DNA from: Siderastrea siderea | Taxonomy: Eukaryota > Cnidaria > Anthozoa > Scleractinia > Rhizangiidae | Assembly (NCBI GenBank): GCA_964030785.1 | Contig: OZ034975.1 | Coordinates: forward strand, 17,895,142 to 17,959,141 | Length of the DNA stretch: 64,000 bases | Reading direction: 5' to 3' | Shown: piece after piece, positions 20,864-30,463 of the stretch | Position numbering within the stretch: the stretch's first letter is position 1 | Layout of the letters: every line of letters starts with the position of its first letter | The notes under the pieces: model-generated | Database searches by the model: none | The model's input: only the letters and a program-made list of their open reading frames with translations | What the model was told of the DNA's origin: nothing | Position numbers and translations under genes: made by a program

Positions 20864-23164
20864 AACGTGGTATCTAAATGTTCTTAAAGGAAGGCACAGG
20901 TGACTGAACAAAGAAACGTGCCTTTGAACTAAACTGCTACAAGACTACTGTTTAGACTTGCTTTTCACAATGTTAAGCTGTAATCATCTGTTGAGTTTGT
21001 TAACAACCTAGTATTCTGGCAGTGCTGAATATTTTTGTTACTAAAATTGTCGTGGTTGTTGGAATTCAGTAAGCCATTTACAATTACATATAGACCAACC
21101 CTAGTGAATTTCTCACTGGTATGATTACCGGACGTTCTTACCATTATGAACATATGCTGGTTATTCGAAGTAAGGTTTTACAATTAAGTACTTTTTTCGT
21201 CCAATGTCGTTGACTGGGGACGGTTTTTACCCATAATATTTTGGAAACCCTAAACTTCCACGGGAAATCTGTTTGTACTGTACGTTTAATTGTGACACCG
21301 AAGGGTCCGTTGAGATTTTTCACTTGAAAGCAGATTTAGCAAGTCCCAAGACATCAACAGAGTAACAAACATAATTGAAACGGTGGACTGTTTTCGACAG
21401 TTTAGTTACCGACAATATTTAAATTATTAAGATTTAAATGCAAAATGTGATGTATTTTCAAAATTAAATTTATACGTTCTGTTCTGCAGCATTTCCATTT
21501 TTTGTGGGAATGTGGAATTGCCAAGATTAGGGAAAAGTGAGGAGAAAAAACATGTTTTTTTTTTAAGGTCAGTGAAAAGTCAGGGAATTTTACTGTATTG
21601 CTGCCACGAAGATTCGTGAGGATTCTAAGTGAAGTAATAACAACCAGAATCAAAAGAACTAAGTTGGTTCTTTTGTGTGTTGCCATAATCAAATGAACAC
21701 CTATACATGTTTTCAAGCCCACCCTTCCGCCCCTCCATCCCTCGATGAAAAACTGGTATTAATGAACCCTTTTTCGATAGAGAGTTGGTTTGGCAGCGAT
21801 AATATAAATAAAAGACACAACGAGAAAGTAATGGGCAAAATTTTGGGTGGCAGGGAAGCGCACTACTCTAGGGGTTGGGGGACCAGGAGAGGAGCTCTCC
21901 TGGGGGGAGACAAGATCGGGTGGTACCGGGGGTAGCCATCCTGGACAGAGGTCCTGATCAGTCTCCAGTAGGGTGAGGCCCATATCCCCTAGTCACTGGG
22001 AACTAAGGGGAACCAGGAGGGGGGCCGTCCTGGGTGGAGTACAGATCAGGTGGGACCGGGGGTCCACACCCTGGAATGGATATTTTTCCGGACCTATCTG
22101 TAAGGGCTAAGCCTTACTGTGGGGTAAAGTGCAGCCAAGGGTTGCACTTCCCTGCCACCATTGTTTATTTGAAGCTAGGACAGGAAAACTATGTTACAGA
22201 GCCACTCAGATTCTGTCAAGGTAATATTCGATATAAAAACTATATATATATAGAAATAAATGTCACTAGAACAATATAAAGTCCTTATGCATACTAAGGA
22301 AATGAAAAGTTAGAGTAAATAAGAGTACAAAGTCTTTTTCACTGTGAACCTATGTATATATGAATTGCTTTTCATGTGTACCTTTGGAACTTTTATATGT
22401 AGCAATTATAAGTGTCAGCAGCCTATTAAAGGTTGTTGCTGTGTTTTTTTTTTGTTTTGTTTTTTTAACTAAACCATACATATAGAGTTGTTACATCTAA
22501 AGCTCCTTCTCTAGTAGCTATAGAGGGCCATACTGATGGCATTGTACACTGTTAGGTGTCACCCTCTGAAATCATGAATCTCCTTTTTATTTATAACAGA
22601 GCAAGACAAAGGTTCTATCCAGAATAAAGGGGGGTTGGGAGGGAAAAACAGTTGTGACAGAACCAAAGCCCTGAAGGAATAGGCTGAGAAAGGCAGTGGA
22701 TATCGTTTTTAGGGGAGCACATGTGCATGGTGAACATGTGATAGCGTAAATGGAACCTTTGTAGAACCTAGTAAATGCAAGGTAAATTACTGTGGACTTT
22801 GCCTAGGAATAAGGCTGCCTTGTACTACAAACAGGTAGCAATTGATGCTGCTATTCTTGCACTTTGGACTGGATGTCTACAGTTACTTAACAATACAGGG
22901 GCTCATTGAAACGATTGACATTGGTTGACATAGAATAAAGGTACTTTGTAATGAGTACTGTAGCACTCCTTTGTACAGCTTGAACATAGTAGATCTCAAG
23001 GTTCATTAACCTCAGTTTACATGGTAATAAACTTGAACTAAATTGGCAGCCGAAGGCTAAATTTACCCATTATTTGCCGTGAATATTATTGTTTGCAGAC
23101 AAACCGGCTTAATGACTGTTTTGCATTGGAAATGCAAAGCACATTCAAACGGACTGAATGTTCC
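20864..23164. other. Central spacer between the two convergent transposon genes
   Basis: No domain-bearing frame was found. A GC-rich block of about 130 bp (ggggaccaggagaggagctc at 21877, ggggaaccaggagggggg at 22009) is tandemly repeated. A possible exon lies at 22100-22218 (ends tgtcaag|gtaata) but has no recognisable domain. Both genes must terminate within this spacer. Confidence 0.6.
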
Positions 23165-24421
23165 TCAGCCTTTTGCAAACCGAACAAGCTTTTCAAAGAG
23201 TTCCCCTGCCTCGAAAATAGAGGTTGGGTGTGACAAACTATTTCTTTCCATGACATATTGAAAGTATTCCTCCCAAACTGGGTCGGTTTCATCCTCACCA
23301 CTCATCTCTTGCAACTTGTTTTCCATTTCTCTTAGCTTGTCTGAAACTGGAAATAGGCAGTCAATTGCACCAAATTCTTCGGGAAGAAAGTACATCATGT
23401 CTGGGACACCTGACACAGTAGCATGCTTCGACTTTCTGATGCGGTGAGAATTCCAATAATCCTTTACTTTATCAAGATCATCCTGCAGGATATCTGCAAA
23501 ACAGAACCAAAGTGCTTCTGTGTGAATCTCACTAGTGAGGTCTAAAATGTCAGACTCGTGCAAGTCAGCGAAGAAATCGATCCACCAACTTGAACGCTGT
23601 TTTCTGAAGTGTGACCAGTAACCTTCTATTCTTTGGTTTCTGACGCTTTTAACATATTTGTGAGCTTTGACCCCCGCATGTTCATCAACTCCTTCTGCCC
23701 GTAAGTAGCACTGCATTGCAGCAGTTATTCCGTTCTCAGTTCCACGGTCAGTGTAGACACGTGCTGGACATCCATGTGCAGCTTTGACATTGTTGAAGAA
23801 GTATTGTGCAGTCAGCTGCGGATTCTTGTTTGACCGTTGAACTTCTAGCCATAGAATCCTCCGACTGAAGCCGTCCACACAACCATGAATACAAAAGCCA
23901 TACGGCTTAAGTTTGTCATACCCGTCTATGTGCCAACAGAAATTAGGTCCTGGTGACACGTACATTCTCCGGCGAAGTGATCGATGCTTCCTTATTTCCA
24001 CTCCACGAGGATCAACTTCCCTCATTAGCGATTCAACCAAACGTCGGGGAACATGAATGTTATGTCTGAGGCGTAGTACATGCCACATAGTTCTGTAACC
24101 ACTGAGGCTGTCTGGACCAGTGCAAATTTCAAGCAAAATCAAATCTCTTACGCGTTCAACTAGATCAGCATTCACAGCATCCCTTTTTCTCAGGCCATAG
24201 TCTTTAAGCCTTCGTTTCAATGTTCGTTCATTGATATCTATACCATGATGTTTTCCTAACATCAGCGTTATATGCCTGTACGTTAGCCCTCTGTTGAAAT
24301 AATATTCAATAAGCTCTCTTTCAGAACCAGAGGGTAAACTGTCATGTACAATTCCTTCCCTAGCTTCAGCATCGCTCAAATCGCTCTCACTGGACTCCAT
24401 GTTGTTAAATTTTGGCGCCAA
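23165..24421 (-). CDS. DD40E transposase with integrase-like catalytic core (418 aa)
   Basis: The N-terminus has an acidic leader and a helix-turn-helix-like segment (ELIEYYFNRGLTYRHITLML then NERTLKRRLKDYGL, about 36-77). The catalytic core is RNase-H-like: Asp166 in HIDGYDKLKPYG, Asp225 in VYTDRGTEN, Glu266 in NQRIEGYWSHFR. Forty residues separate the second Asp and the Glu, hence DD40E. A conserved IHGCVDGFSRRILWLEV follows the first Asp, as in rve-type integrases. It is a single uninterrupted exon. It starts about 35 bp inside the right TIR, so its promoter is probably within the TIR. Function: cutting and joining of the element's ends. Family best guess IS3EU; a domesticated host gene is less likely because intact TIRs and target duplication enclose it. 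Confidence 0.88.
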   Translation of the reverse strand: MAPKFNNMESSESDLSDAEAREGIVHDSLPSGSERELIEYYFNRGLTYRHITLMLGKHHGIDINERTLKRRLKDYGLRKRDAVNADLVERVRDLILLEICTGPDSLSGYRTMWHVLRLRHNIHVPRRLVESLMREVDPRGVEIRKHRSLRRRMYVSPGPNFCWHIDGYDKLKPYGFCIHGCVDGFSRRILWLEVQRSNKNPQLTAQYFFNNVKAAHGCPARVYTDRGTENGITAAMQCYLRAEGVDEHAGVKAHKYVKSVRNQRIEGYWSHFRKQRSSWWIDFFADLHESDILDLTSEIHTEALWFCFADILQDDLDKVKDYWNSHRIRKSKHATVSGVPDMMYFLPEEFGAIDCLFPVSDKLREMENKLQEMSGEDETDPVWEEYFQYVMERNSLSHPTSIFEAGELFEKLVRFAKG

Positions 24422-24454
24422 AGAACCGGAAGACTTGGTCCCAGTACTTTGCGT

Positions 24455-24790
24455 CTACCTGCGCGCGCAGAACTTTTTATTTTGTTTGCAGCGTGCGGAT
24501 TTATTTTGTTTGCAGCGTGCGGATTTATTTGTTTGCAGTGCAGTAATTTATTTTGTTTGCAGTGTGAAGATTTATTTTGTTTGCAGTACGGTAACTTATT
24601 TTATTTGCAGTGTGGAGATTTATTTTGTTTGCATTTCAAGTTTATTTTGTTTGTAGTGTGCAAGATTATTTTGTTTGCTGGGTGCGGGGATTTCTTTTCT
24701 TTGCAGTGTATAATTCAATTGTAAGTGCTTTTCTTTTAAAATGTTTGTGAAAATTATTATTGAAAGTGCTGTCCCTTATGGGCCACCGTA
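24455..24790. repeat. Right TIR plus subterminal tandem repeats
   Basis: Inverse of the left end: a cctgcgcgcgcagaac palindrome, then about 10 units of gatttattttgtttgcagtg, then about 90 bp of unique TIR ending ggccaccgta. Differences from the left end are a few substitutions and fewer repeat units. Confidence 0.9.
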
Positions 24791-24796
24791 CACATC

Positions 24797-25567
24797 AGAT
24801 TGCTCATTAATGAAAATTCCTTGAAAGAATAAACATAGAAAAGGAACAAGAAACATTTCCAAACATGAAATTTCATTCACATGCATAAGCACTTGTTTGC
24901 CAGGAAAGCAAAATGCATTCAATTAATTTTCCTCTCGAGTGAAGTTACTCGCCAGCAATTCCTTTCGAAGGGCCGGGGAGCTACAAGGTAATTTGAAGGC
25001 TATTTTGAACAAGTTTTTCAAACATTTCAAGAAAATTACCGTAAACATGTAGTCGGTCAATTAAACCAAATTTTTACAATGTAAATCCACAATCAAATGT
25101 GTAATTTCCTTTACCGTTGAAGTTAAAGAAGTACTTGAAAATCTAAACGAAAGTTGCCAGGTTTCCTTCCAGATCTCCTTTGCTTCGAAATTAAGTTTAT
25201 GTCCTCGAACAAGGATTTCTTGCATTCAAGCCCTCCAGTTTCTTCTATATGCGCCATCGAGTTTAAAGCAATCTTTTCAGGTCTTTTTCTTTTCATGATG
25301 AGCCTGTAAAGTCTTCAATCCAAGAATGTATTGAAAATCTAGCGTACGAGAAACCAGCGGCCATGTTGTTGACTTCCGATCAGAAAAGATGGCATTCTTC
25401 ACCCCCCCCCCCCCCGTCTGGTTGCCTTGGGACTCCCATCCCCCTCCCCCAGAGTCTGTACGGGCGGGTGGGCGGGCGTACGCTGACGTCACAACCAAAA
25501 TTTCTCTCATCGACAGGTTACCAGATTTGGTGAGCTCCACTATCATGGTCACTTTTTCCCTGTTTTC
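24797..25567. other. Intergenic; no gene recognised
   Basis: Includes a poly-C tract (25400-25414) followed by a CCCTCC-rich and GGGCGGGC-rich stretch with a cgtacgctgacgtcac (CRE-like tgacgtca) motif near 25477. No open frame with a domain. Confidence 0.4.
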
Positions 25568-26242
25568 AGAACTTACTGAAACTCATGCTAAAGGCCAACA
25601 CACAAGGCGGCAAGAAACTCAGTGACGATAAAGTTGCTGGACTGTCCGTTCTGACACGACATATGTGTTTCATATACACGACCCCGCAAGATTCTATTCC
25701 ACTAAATACTAATAATAAATAGGGCATAAAACATTAACAGGACAAAACAGACACAAGTACATTGACATAAAACAACTCCAACAGCTGAAACCTTCATTAA
25801 AAATATATTTTACTAATTTAAAACCTTTTCTCCTTCTAGTCCGATCCCTTCTCTCATGCGTGAGTGTGTAGATGAATGTAAGGTGAAGGAGCCAATCCCC
25901 AACGGAGGGCAGGTCATCATCCACATTAACAGCGTCCATCAAGATCCACCATCTGACCCAATCCAGAGAAACATGACCAAGAGAGATTTCCACCCGAAGA
26001 GAAGAAGTCACTCGACCCGTATCCGTATCTCCCATTCTGAAACGGTTCTTGCAACTGTATTGCTATGAGGTTTGCACAGATAAAGCTCAAACTCGTGTTG
26101 GAAAGAATTTTGAAAAAAAATACAAGCTTGGAGTAGCGCCAGAAACGATTTTCCCGCCCTGCGTTAAAAACAGCATCACTCTTGTAATCGATGGTGGGTA
26201 AGCCTGAAATTGAAATCAGGCTGTTAATCATGCAATCACCGT
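25568..26242 (+). pseudogene. Decayed P450 copy (exon 4 and exon 5 remnants)
   Basis: 25568-25634 matches the start of exon 4 of the intact P450 (ctaaaggccaacacac...ctcagtga). 25840-26242 matches exon 5 and its 3' flank, and the preceding intron end ttctag is kept. The text for MREC, heme loop and C-terminus is recognisable, but frameshifts separate them; the region around the heme loop reads through a TGA (cca ttc tga). The rest of exon 4 and exons 1-3 are missing. Kept splice acceptors show a DNA duplication, not a retrocopy. It begins about 780 bp right of the IS3EU-like insertion. Confidence 0.85.
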
Positions 26243-26299
26243 AAGCTGTCACTCTGTTCTTGTCGGTAATGACAGATAAATGTATTTATCAATTGTTCG

Positions 26300-26420
26300 T
26301 TGAAGGTACGATGATGTGGTGGTTTACAAGCGTCGGACTCACGATCGGCAAATCGGAGGGTCCGTGGCCGTCGTTAAGGCTTGGTCTCTGCATGGTGCCG
26401 TGCTGTTTCCTTAGACAAGA
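26300..26420 (+). mobile_element. Probable SINE fragment
   Basis: Contains aagcgtcggactcacgatcg and later tctctgcatggtgccgtg followed by tttccttagacaagaaac, blocks typical of tRNA-derived SINE heads and bodies. Boundaries unclear. Confidence 0.4.
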
Positions 26421-26629
26421 AACAGGAGTACCTGACGGGGCTGCTCGACAAAAAACCCGCTCGACAGGCTGGAATTGAGCTGGCTGGGAAAGTTAAACAT
26501 TAGATAGTTAACTGGCTGGGATGTTTCGTAAACACCCGGCTTGCTGGGAAATTGTCTCTGGCTGGGGAAAAATTGTCTCTGGCTTGTTTGTTTTTTTTTC
26601 CTGGCTATTAGACTCTAAAAACAAATTGT

Positions 26630-26760
26630 GGTCTGACTACGAGCAGTCTCCGTTCCCGCTCAGGGATAGTCGATCAAAAAGAACACGCGAGCGAGCGCGG
26701 AAATCAAGTGCGGCATGGAAACGTGACGCGCGCGTGAATAGCCGCTAACAAGCAAGCGAA
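26630..26760. mobile_element. Foldback MITE fragment (ctacgagcagtctc end)
   Basis: Starts gactacgagcagtctccg, then cgctcagggatagtcgatca, acacgcgagcgagcgcgg and gaaacgtgacgcgcgcgtga. It is one half of the foldback family seen at 699 and 44995. The other arm is missing. Confidence 0.6.
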
Positions 26761-27668
26761 CGCGAAACAGGTAGAGAGGGGCGTGTCGACAGCTACATGT
26801 TAACATCAGCTGTCATTTTTTAAAAGGGGTAATAGGAAACTCTTATTTTGAATGAATAAATCGGTTGAGCTCGGTAAACGTTTACCTTTTTCGTTTGAAC
26901 TGGCTGTCGAGATGGCTATCTCCGCGGCAATCCCCGCCAAGTAGCAACGTTAGGGTGAGTGGTTTTTTTCGGTGTGAATCAGTTTAGTTATTTTTCTTAT
27001 TTTAAGTAATAAAAGCCCGTAATAGGATGAATTTTGCGGCTTTCGCTTCCGATTTTATCACGTTTTAAATACTCTATTGAACACCAGAAAGATGAAACTA
27101 TTTGGGCTCTCCAGTCTCTTAGGATGTGCATATTTTCGAATAAGACTCGGCATTCCTGGCGTAATAGCATGTTCTACCTTTCAAGTAACCTTTTTCTGCT
27201 TTTTTGAGGAAATATTCTCTGCTGAAATGATTCCAGCTGCCCCCCGCCGGTTTTATGTCGCTTTCACCAGTTTTGTCACATTCTTTGTGGGGGGGGGGGG
27301 GGGGGTAGTTTACTGTCTTCTTCAAAACACATCTTAAAGTACAGTTTTTTCAGTACAATTTTTCCGGTTGCTTCTATTACGATGGAGTGAAGTACTTTAT
27401 TACCCTGTTTTGTTTCCTTCTAAACGTCAGGAGGAGTGAAAGTCTCTTATTTATTACAATTTTTGAAGTATTAAATGTAAATAATTACATTGTATAAAAC
27501 TACGAAATATTGCCCTTGGGAAATGATGAAATGTCGCTGTCGCAAAAAGTCATTTGAGTGAGTCAGTCGTAACTCTGATAGGTTTTAAATGATACTTTTA
27601 AAAGTGCTTTATTTAGACACATTTTCTAAAATGACTGATGTATTCTTAAACATTTTGCCTTTTTACGC
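26761..27668. other. Intergenic; no gene recognised
   Basis: Contains a 15-G tract at 27290-27305 and otherwise A+T-rich unique sequence. Confidence 0.4.
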
Positions 27669-28566
27669 TGTCGCGAATCTTTTGCGGTGAATGCCTTACG
27701 ACAACTGACAGTGGCTTTTGCTGCGAATCTTTGCGGCAGTTCTGTCGCGAATCTTTTACGGTGAATGCCTTACGACAACTGACAGTGGCTTTTGCTGCGA
27801 ATCTTTGCGGCAGTTCTGTCGCGAATCTTTTACGGTGAATCCCTTACGACAACTGACAGTGGCTTTTGCTGCGAATCTTTGCGGCAGTTCTGTCGCGAAT
27901 CTTTTACGGTGAATCCCTTACGACAACTGACAGTGGCTTTTGCTGCGAATCTTTGCGGCAGTTCTGTCGCGAATCTTTTACGGTGAATCCCTTACGACAA
28001 CTGACAGTGGCTTTTGCTGCGAATCTTTGCGGCAGTTCTGTCGCGAATCTTTTACGGTGAATGCCTTACGACAACTGACAGTGGCTTTTGCTGCGAATCT
28101 TTGCGGCAGTTCTGTCGCGAATCTTTTACGGTGAATCCCTTACGACAACTGACAGTGGCTTTTGCTGCGAATCTTTGCGGCAGTTCTGTCGCGAATCTTT
28201 TACGGTGAATCCCTTACGACAACTGACAGTGGCTTTTGCTGCGAATCTTTGCGGCAGTTCTGTCGCGAATCTTTTACGGTGAATCCCTTACGACAACTGA
28301 CAGTGGCTTTTGCTGCGAATCTTTGCGGCAGTTCTGTCGCGAATCTTTTACGGTGAATCCCTTACGACAACTGACAGTGGCTTTTGCTGCGAATCTTTGC
28401 GGCAGTTCTGTCGCGAATCTTTTACGGTGAATCCCTTACGACAACTGACAGTGGCTTTTGCTACGAATCTTTGCGGAAGTTATGTCGCGAATCTTTTACG
28501 GTGAATCCCTTACGACAACTGACAGTGGCTTTTGCTGCGAATCTTTGCGGAAGTTATGTCGCGAAT
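27669..28566. repeat. 74-bp satellite, about 12 tandem copies
   Basis: The unit starts tgtcgcgaatcttttacggt and contains cttacgacaactgacagtgg and ttttgctgcgaatctttgcg. Period is exactly 74 bp through 11 full copies, with few substitutions (gtgaatgcc versus gtgaatccc; the last two copies have gcggaagttatg). Within each unit, gcgaatctttt-acgg and gcgaatcttt-gcgg are a diverged half-repeat. Open frames of 64 codons recur every 74 bp but only reflect the period. Confidence 0.97.
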
Positions 28567-29708
28567 CAATTGACGATGGCTTTTGTTTCGAAAATTTGCA
28601 GCCACTGACGTGAAACTGTTGAGTTCGTTTTTATCGTCTAGTTGATTGAACTTGTTAAGGTTGCACTTAAGTATTTTTTTGTTTTGATATTGATTTATTT
28701 GCTGACATTCCTGGTAATCAGGAACTGATAACCATGATAACGCTGGCCAACTAATTCCGAGGTTCGTCAAATGAGTCTGCCTTAGTCTTTCTTTCTCCTT
28801 GTAAGTGTGCAGTGTATAAAACTTCAGGTTCTAACATCAGGTTCTTCAGGTTCTTCTTCATCAGGTTTCAGGTTCTTGCATTTGTATAATTGTGATTCCT
28901 TCACTATCGTTTAACTTGACACTTAATTACGACTTTTTACGCGACACTTTTTCGAGCGGTTATGAGAATTTGCATTGTGCAGCTTGGGCCTCTGGCGGAC
29001 TGCTTCAAAACGGTGAGTACCAATCTTTTGTTTCACCTTTGTTTGTTTGTTTATTGCTATGGGATATTAAGTGTAATCTGTGAAATGTGCAGAAAGTCTG
29101 TTTGTTTAATGTTAAATGAATTTAGTCACAATTATTGTTTGAAGCACATTTTTTTGTGTTCAATGTTCACGTGAGTAAAAAAGTCTTTCGTTTATACAGT
29201 TGATATGAAAATTGAATTTTTACTAGCTAAACTATTTCACGTTGGGTAGTGCACTTTGCTATGGTACATTTTAGCTTTCCAACGACTGTAAACTCTCCAA
29301 AAAATAAGAAATAAATAAATAAAAACGGTGTAGACAACGAAGAGTGTACCTCATAAATAAATATACCGTTTTATTAAATTCGCCCCTCCCTCCAAAAAAA
29401 AGATGTCGCGCACCCCTCCCCCCCAAACGTAGTCGTTTTCGCAAAGTTTACTTCAAAAGTTCTCTGGCTGGCTAAGAAATGGTATACATGATCACTTGCT
29501 GGCAAACTGGAAATATTTCCTCTACGCTGGCTGGATGTTTCTTTTTTTTTGGCAGTGAAGAGCGGGTAATTTTTTCCCAGGAAAGTTAAATATTAAACAA
29601 GATTGACGCGGGGACCCGCAGGTGATGTTTAGTTCACTCTACAATCGATTTCCCCTAAAACAGTCGTTGGGTACTCCTGAAGAATTTGACATTGATTCAT
29701 GTACCTAG
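28567..29708. other. Intergenic; no gene recognised
   Basis: Contains a tandem caggttct motif run (28824-28875) and short homopolymers. No domain-bearing frame. Confidence 0.4.
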
Positions 29709-30420
29709 CCTTTGATAAACCATAGGTCTTCTCAAGTTATCCTGAAATATTCCTTTTGATTTTTTTGTTGGTGGTGCTGCTTTTTAATAACTATGTCGAT
29801 ATCAGCAATAAACCAAAATTACCTTAGACTGATGATGAGTCATTAGTTTTATAGCGTACCGTAACAATTTTGGAGTCTTCACTACTCAGCCTGATTTGAA
29901 TAACTCCAACCGGAAAAGTGTTGCCGTTTGCGTGACTTGAACGAACCATCGAGTGATTGAAGAGGCTGCGTGAATTGCATCATTGTTGACATCATGTCTC
30001 TAGATATAAACCCGCTGATGCTGCACTTCATTGAGTTGTTAAGACAACTGATAGCCTTTTGACAACTGATAGCCTTTTGATAAACCATAGGTCTTCTCAA
30101 GTTATCCTGAAATATTCCTTTTGATTTTTTTGTTGGTGGTGCTGCTTTTTAATAACTATGTCGATATCAGCAATAAACCAAAATTACCTTAGACTGATGA
30201 TAAGTCATTAGTTCTATAGCGTACCGTAACAATTTTGGAGTCTTCACTACTCAGCCTGATTTAAATAACTCCAACCGGAAAAGTGTTGCCGTTTGCGTGA
30301 CTTGAACGAACCATCGAGTGATTGAAGAGGCTGCGTGAATTGCATCATTGTTGACATCATGTCTCTAGATATAAACGCGCTGATGCTGCACTTCATTGAG
30401 TTGTTAAGACAACTGATAGG
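29709..30420 (+). promoter_or_regulatory. Tandem duplication of about 363 bp in the P450 5' flank
   Basis: The block starting cctttgataaaccataggtc at 29709 is repeated from about 30073 almost base for base (for example tgatgatgagtcattag versus tgatgataagtcattag), down to gttgttaagacaactgatag. The second copy ends about 45 bp before the P450 start codon. Sequence related to its end (gcgtgacttga...) also lies about 170 bp upstream of the pseudogene at 39742, so this is ancestral promoter or 5' UTR sequence. Duplicated cis elements could alter expression; that is inference. Confidence 0.85.
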
Positions 30421-30463
30421 TTCTTAACTCATTTAATATCGAACAACATCCAAAGACGCAGAG

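Larger units (their letters stand above)
16707..24790. mobile_element. 8084-bp DNA transposon (IS3EU-like) carrying transposase and HECT ligase genes
   Basis: The ends are tacggtggcccataagggac and its exact inverse. The TIRs stay nearly identical for over 200 bp and are followed by arrays of about 20-bp subterminal repeats. The element is flanked by the perfect 6-bp duplication cacatc at 16701-16706 and 24791-24796. It encodes a DD40E transposase (minus, 23165-24421) that starts just inside the right TIR and a two-exon HECT gene (plus, 17210-20863) that starts just inside the left TIR. A 6-bp duplication with ta-starting TIRs and a retroviral-integrase-like catalytic core fits the IS3EU superfamily as I recall it. 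Both genes are open, so this copy could be autonomous. Confidence 0.92.

Noticed and set aside
25709..26252. Long minus-strand frames over the P450 remnant
   Set aside because: Antisense shadows of the former exon 5.
27718..28608. Ladder of 64-codon open frames suggesting a repetitive protein
   Set aside because: The frames recur every 74 bp because the DNA repeats with that period; each ends at the same stop and none has a domain. Treated as satellite DNA.
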